From Pyrocephalus nanus (Eukaryota; Chordata; Aves; Passeriformes; Tyrannidae): DNA of 64,000 bases. The notes beneath the pieces were generated by a model. That model saw only the letters and a program-made list of their open reading frames with translations. It was not told the DNA's origin and searched no databases. The translations under genes were made by a program, and so were the position numbers. This document shows, piece after piece, positions 62,001 to 64,000 of the stretch. How positions within the stretch are numbered: the stretch's first letter is position 1; the number at the start of each line of letters is the position of its first letter. The stretch spans positions 11,825,501-11,889,500 of the forward strand of contig CM076267.1 of the NCBI GenBank assembly GCA_038380795.1, in the 5' to 3' direction.

Positions 62001-64000
62001 CACAGACCAGTTTATGTTGCTGTATGGAATGACGTATGTAGTTAAACATAAGCTCTGTTAATACAAGAAAAACGTGATGTACTTTGAGGAACGTGCAGTT
62101 GATACCAAAGAGTGTCACTGACAAAATACCGTAATTTCCTTCCCTCTCGGGGCAGACACCATTTAAGCTGCTGATAGTAACCATGAACTGTGTACAGTTA
62201 AAATAATTGCCAAGCTTTAGCTTTAAAATAAGGTGATCCACAGTGTGTTACGGGTAAATATTTGTCTTGCTTTAAAGATTGTTAGTACTTGTGGGCGTTT
62301 ACCCTGCATTCAAATTACAATTTGCTTCCTGCAAGCAGTGCTGGAAGAAAGGTGAAGACATTTGCCCTCCATGCTGAACAAAAGCCATAGGGTGGGAGCA
62401 GGTTCTGCAGCACTGCCTGGAGACTCGGATGGGACGTGGCTGCAGTGCAAGGAGAGCGCCTGTTGGTGATTCCCACACCTACAGCCAACTCACCGCTTTT
62501 TCCCTGAGCAGAATTGATTAGTGGGCAGGGCACAGATCAGGATCTCAGATAACCGAGCTCTGATTTTGATAATGGTAGCATCTAACCTTGTGTGATGCAC
62601 TTGACTTTCTTCTGCCTTGGTTTATTTCTCTCTGTAGCAGGGTGTTATTTCTGAATTTTCTCAGGAAATTGCTAAAGATTTCATGAAAAAAATGTTACAA
62701 AGGCCAATTAATTACCACACAGAAACGTAACACAATGGCACTGCCAACGCTGTGATGACTGATCTGAGGACATTAAATCAGTAACTTCACCACATTATCA
62801 CATTGACAACAAAGTTATTATGCAATTCTTACGTAGGTAAAGTGCTTATTGAATTTAGATGACAGGCATGGGCTCTGTATGAGAAAATACTTTGATCTTG
62901 GAAAAGAGCCATCAGTTTGAGAATGGATATTTGAATAAGGCTTCTGATTTGACTCTGGCCAAAGCCTGCAGAAGCCTCCTGTCCAAGGCTCGGCTGAATG
63001 GAAACTTTTATTAAACATGAGCGCCCAAAATTTGAGGGTGTGGAATTAACTGTGAGGGCATACAGGATCTTAGTGTTTAGGAGGAGCTTGTACAGACTGA
63101 AGGAGAATGAGGACTTCTGAGGTGAGGGGCCATTGACAATGCCTACTGTCTTGTTGATCAGCCAGGCTCTGGTCTTAATGATAAAGAACAAGATCTGTAG
63201 ATCTGCATTGCCTGATTGGTATTCGAACTACTAATCTCAAGGCAGAGGAAATTTTTACCTTTGTGTCTGATATCTGGACTGACTTCTCTGTTGATGAAAC
63301 ATTCCTACAGTGGTTTTATTTTACAAGCCTGAAGGCATTTTTACATGTTTTGGCAGCCTTGTGTCACATGGACATCACGTTCTGCCTTCCACTTATGTAA
63401 CTGGGAAAACTATTTCTTTCAACTGTCCCACTTGTCGCTGCAAGCTGCCCTTGAATACTGACAGTTGGGTGGGACTTGGTAAGAAACTGGAACCATTGCA
63501 AAGATTCAAAACCCCAGGAGAGGGCTTGTGTTACTGTGATTTGCATGAAGATTACATCCCCCCTCAGACTACCTTGGGGAAGGGCCCTCCTTGGGTTGGC
63601 ACCACTGGTGAAGTCTGGGGGTATCCAAAGAAAATGAATTTGGGATCAAATTTTTTCCCAAAACCTGATTGAGAAACTGTTTCTGAATTATACCAGAAGA
63701 TGAGGAAGATTTCAGAAAAAAAGCTTCAGGTCACAAATTCTTCATAAGCTGAAGCAGCCAATGAAGATATATTTACTACTTTAACTAGGAATTCTCGAGG
63801 TCATTTCTTGAGAAATAATAATGTTGTCTCTTTGATAAGGAAATCCTATCTATCAATAAAGCTGAGAGCAACTTTGGATAAAATATTGCTGTGATATCCA
63901 TAGCAGGACCAGTGATAGACAAGATAGCAAACACTTCTAAGAAAATGAAATCAGGCTCCTTTGCAACATGATGCCATGAGACTTCTAAAATCTTTTGAAG
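59068..64000 (+). other. Start of the next intron, cut by the window edge
   Basis: AT-rich. Holds a 13-base tandem duplication (61895-61907 and 61908-61920) and the unassigned open frame at 63310-63672. No further CLASP1 exon found. Confidence 0.75.
63310..63672 (+). other. Unassigned 120-codon open frame in intron
   Basis: Stop-free for about 120 codons and not on the path of any CLASP1 exon. It begins with GTG; I see no clear initiation signal. Residues about 35-48 read ISFNCPTCRCKLPL and later LCYCDLHEDYIPP: several Cys/His and Pro/Gly residues, vaguely like a decayed zinc-binding module. After the stop another frame stays fairly open to about 63740. It could be a fragment of an old processed pseudogene or retroelement, or chance. 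I do not recognise a family. Confidence 0.25.

Noticed and set aside
1..64000. U4atac snRNA gene (RNU4ATAC), which lies inside CLASP1 in human
   Set aside because: I looked on both strands for recalled core strings such as the GGGCAGTACTGCTAACGCC loop and the GTGCAATTTTTGG end and found no match. If conserved here, it is probably in an intron outside this window.
1..64000. tRNA, CRISPR array, bacterial or phage genes, or a second host gene
   Set aside because: No cloverleaf with A/B boxes, no regular spaced repeats and no long compact frames were seen; the whole window reads as a vertebrate intron-exon locus.

Overview
The window holds one large vertebrate gene, read on the + strand: CLASP1, a microtubule plus-end-tracking and rescue factor. 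I see no second protein-coding gene and no standard RNA gene. The organism is most likely a bird. The introns carry very few interspersed repeats for a vertebrate, and the one clear retroelement piece (about 19.9-20.1 kb) reads like the 3' end of a CR1 LINE, the dominant avian family. Other sauropsids also carry CR1, so the species cannot be named.

Layout. Bases 1-9181 contain no CLASP1 exon; they are either intron of the long (TOG1-containing) form or sequence upstream of an internal promoter. At 9182 an alternative first exon starts a short isoform with a cysteine-containing N terminus like that of short CLASP2 isoforms. From 12658 to 21349 ten compact exons encode a basic, serine-rich stretch and the whole TOG2 tubulin-binding HEAT domain. 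From 22061 to 48409 the exons encode the disordered basic Ser/Arg linker with two S-x-I-P (EB1-binding) motifs and serine ladders of the GSK3 type. This part is modular: seven recognised exons in a row begin and end in phase 1, so each can be skipped without a frame shift. From 50795 to 59067 the exons encode a further linker and the first part of TOG3. The window ends in the next intron, so the rest of TOG3, the C-terminal CLIP/kinetochore-binding domain and the stop codon lie beyond 64000.

Reading every exon gives an open frame of 854 codons from 9182 to 59067, with GT donors and AG acceptors at every junction and matching phases throughout. CLASP1 rather than CLASP2 is indicated by the diagnostic linker sequence (for example [28 protein letters not shown]).

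The most interesting parts are about splicing: a probable 3-nt microexon encoding one arginine (56573-56575), two 24-nt and one 27-nt microexons with UGC close to their acceptors, UGCAUG (RBFOX-type) hexamers beside several cassettes, a NAGNAG acceptor, a possible undescribed 51-nt cassette at 23913, and the alternative first exon. The rest of the window is ordinary AT-rich intron. A 120-codon unassigned open frame near the right edge (63310-63672) is recorded as a loose end.
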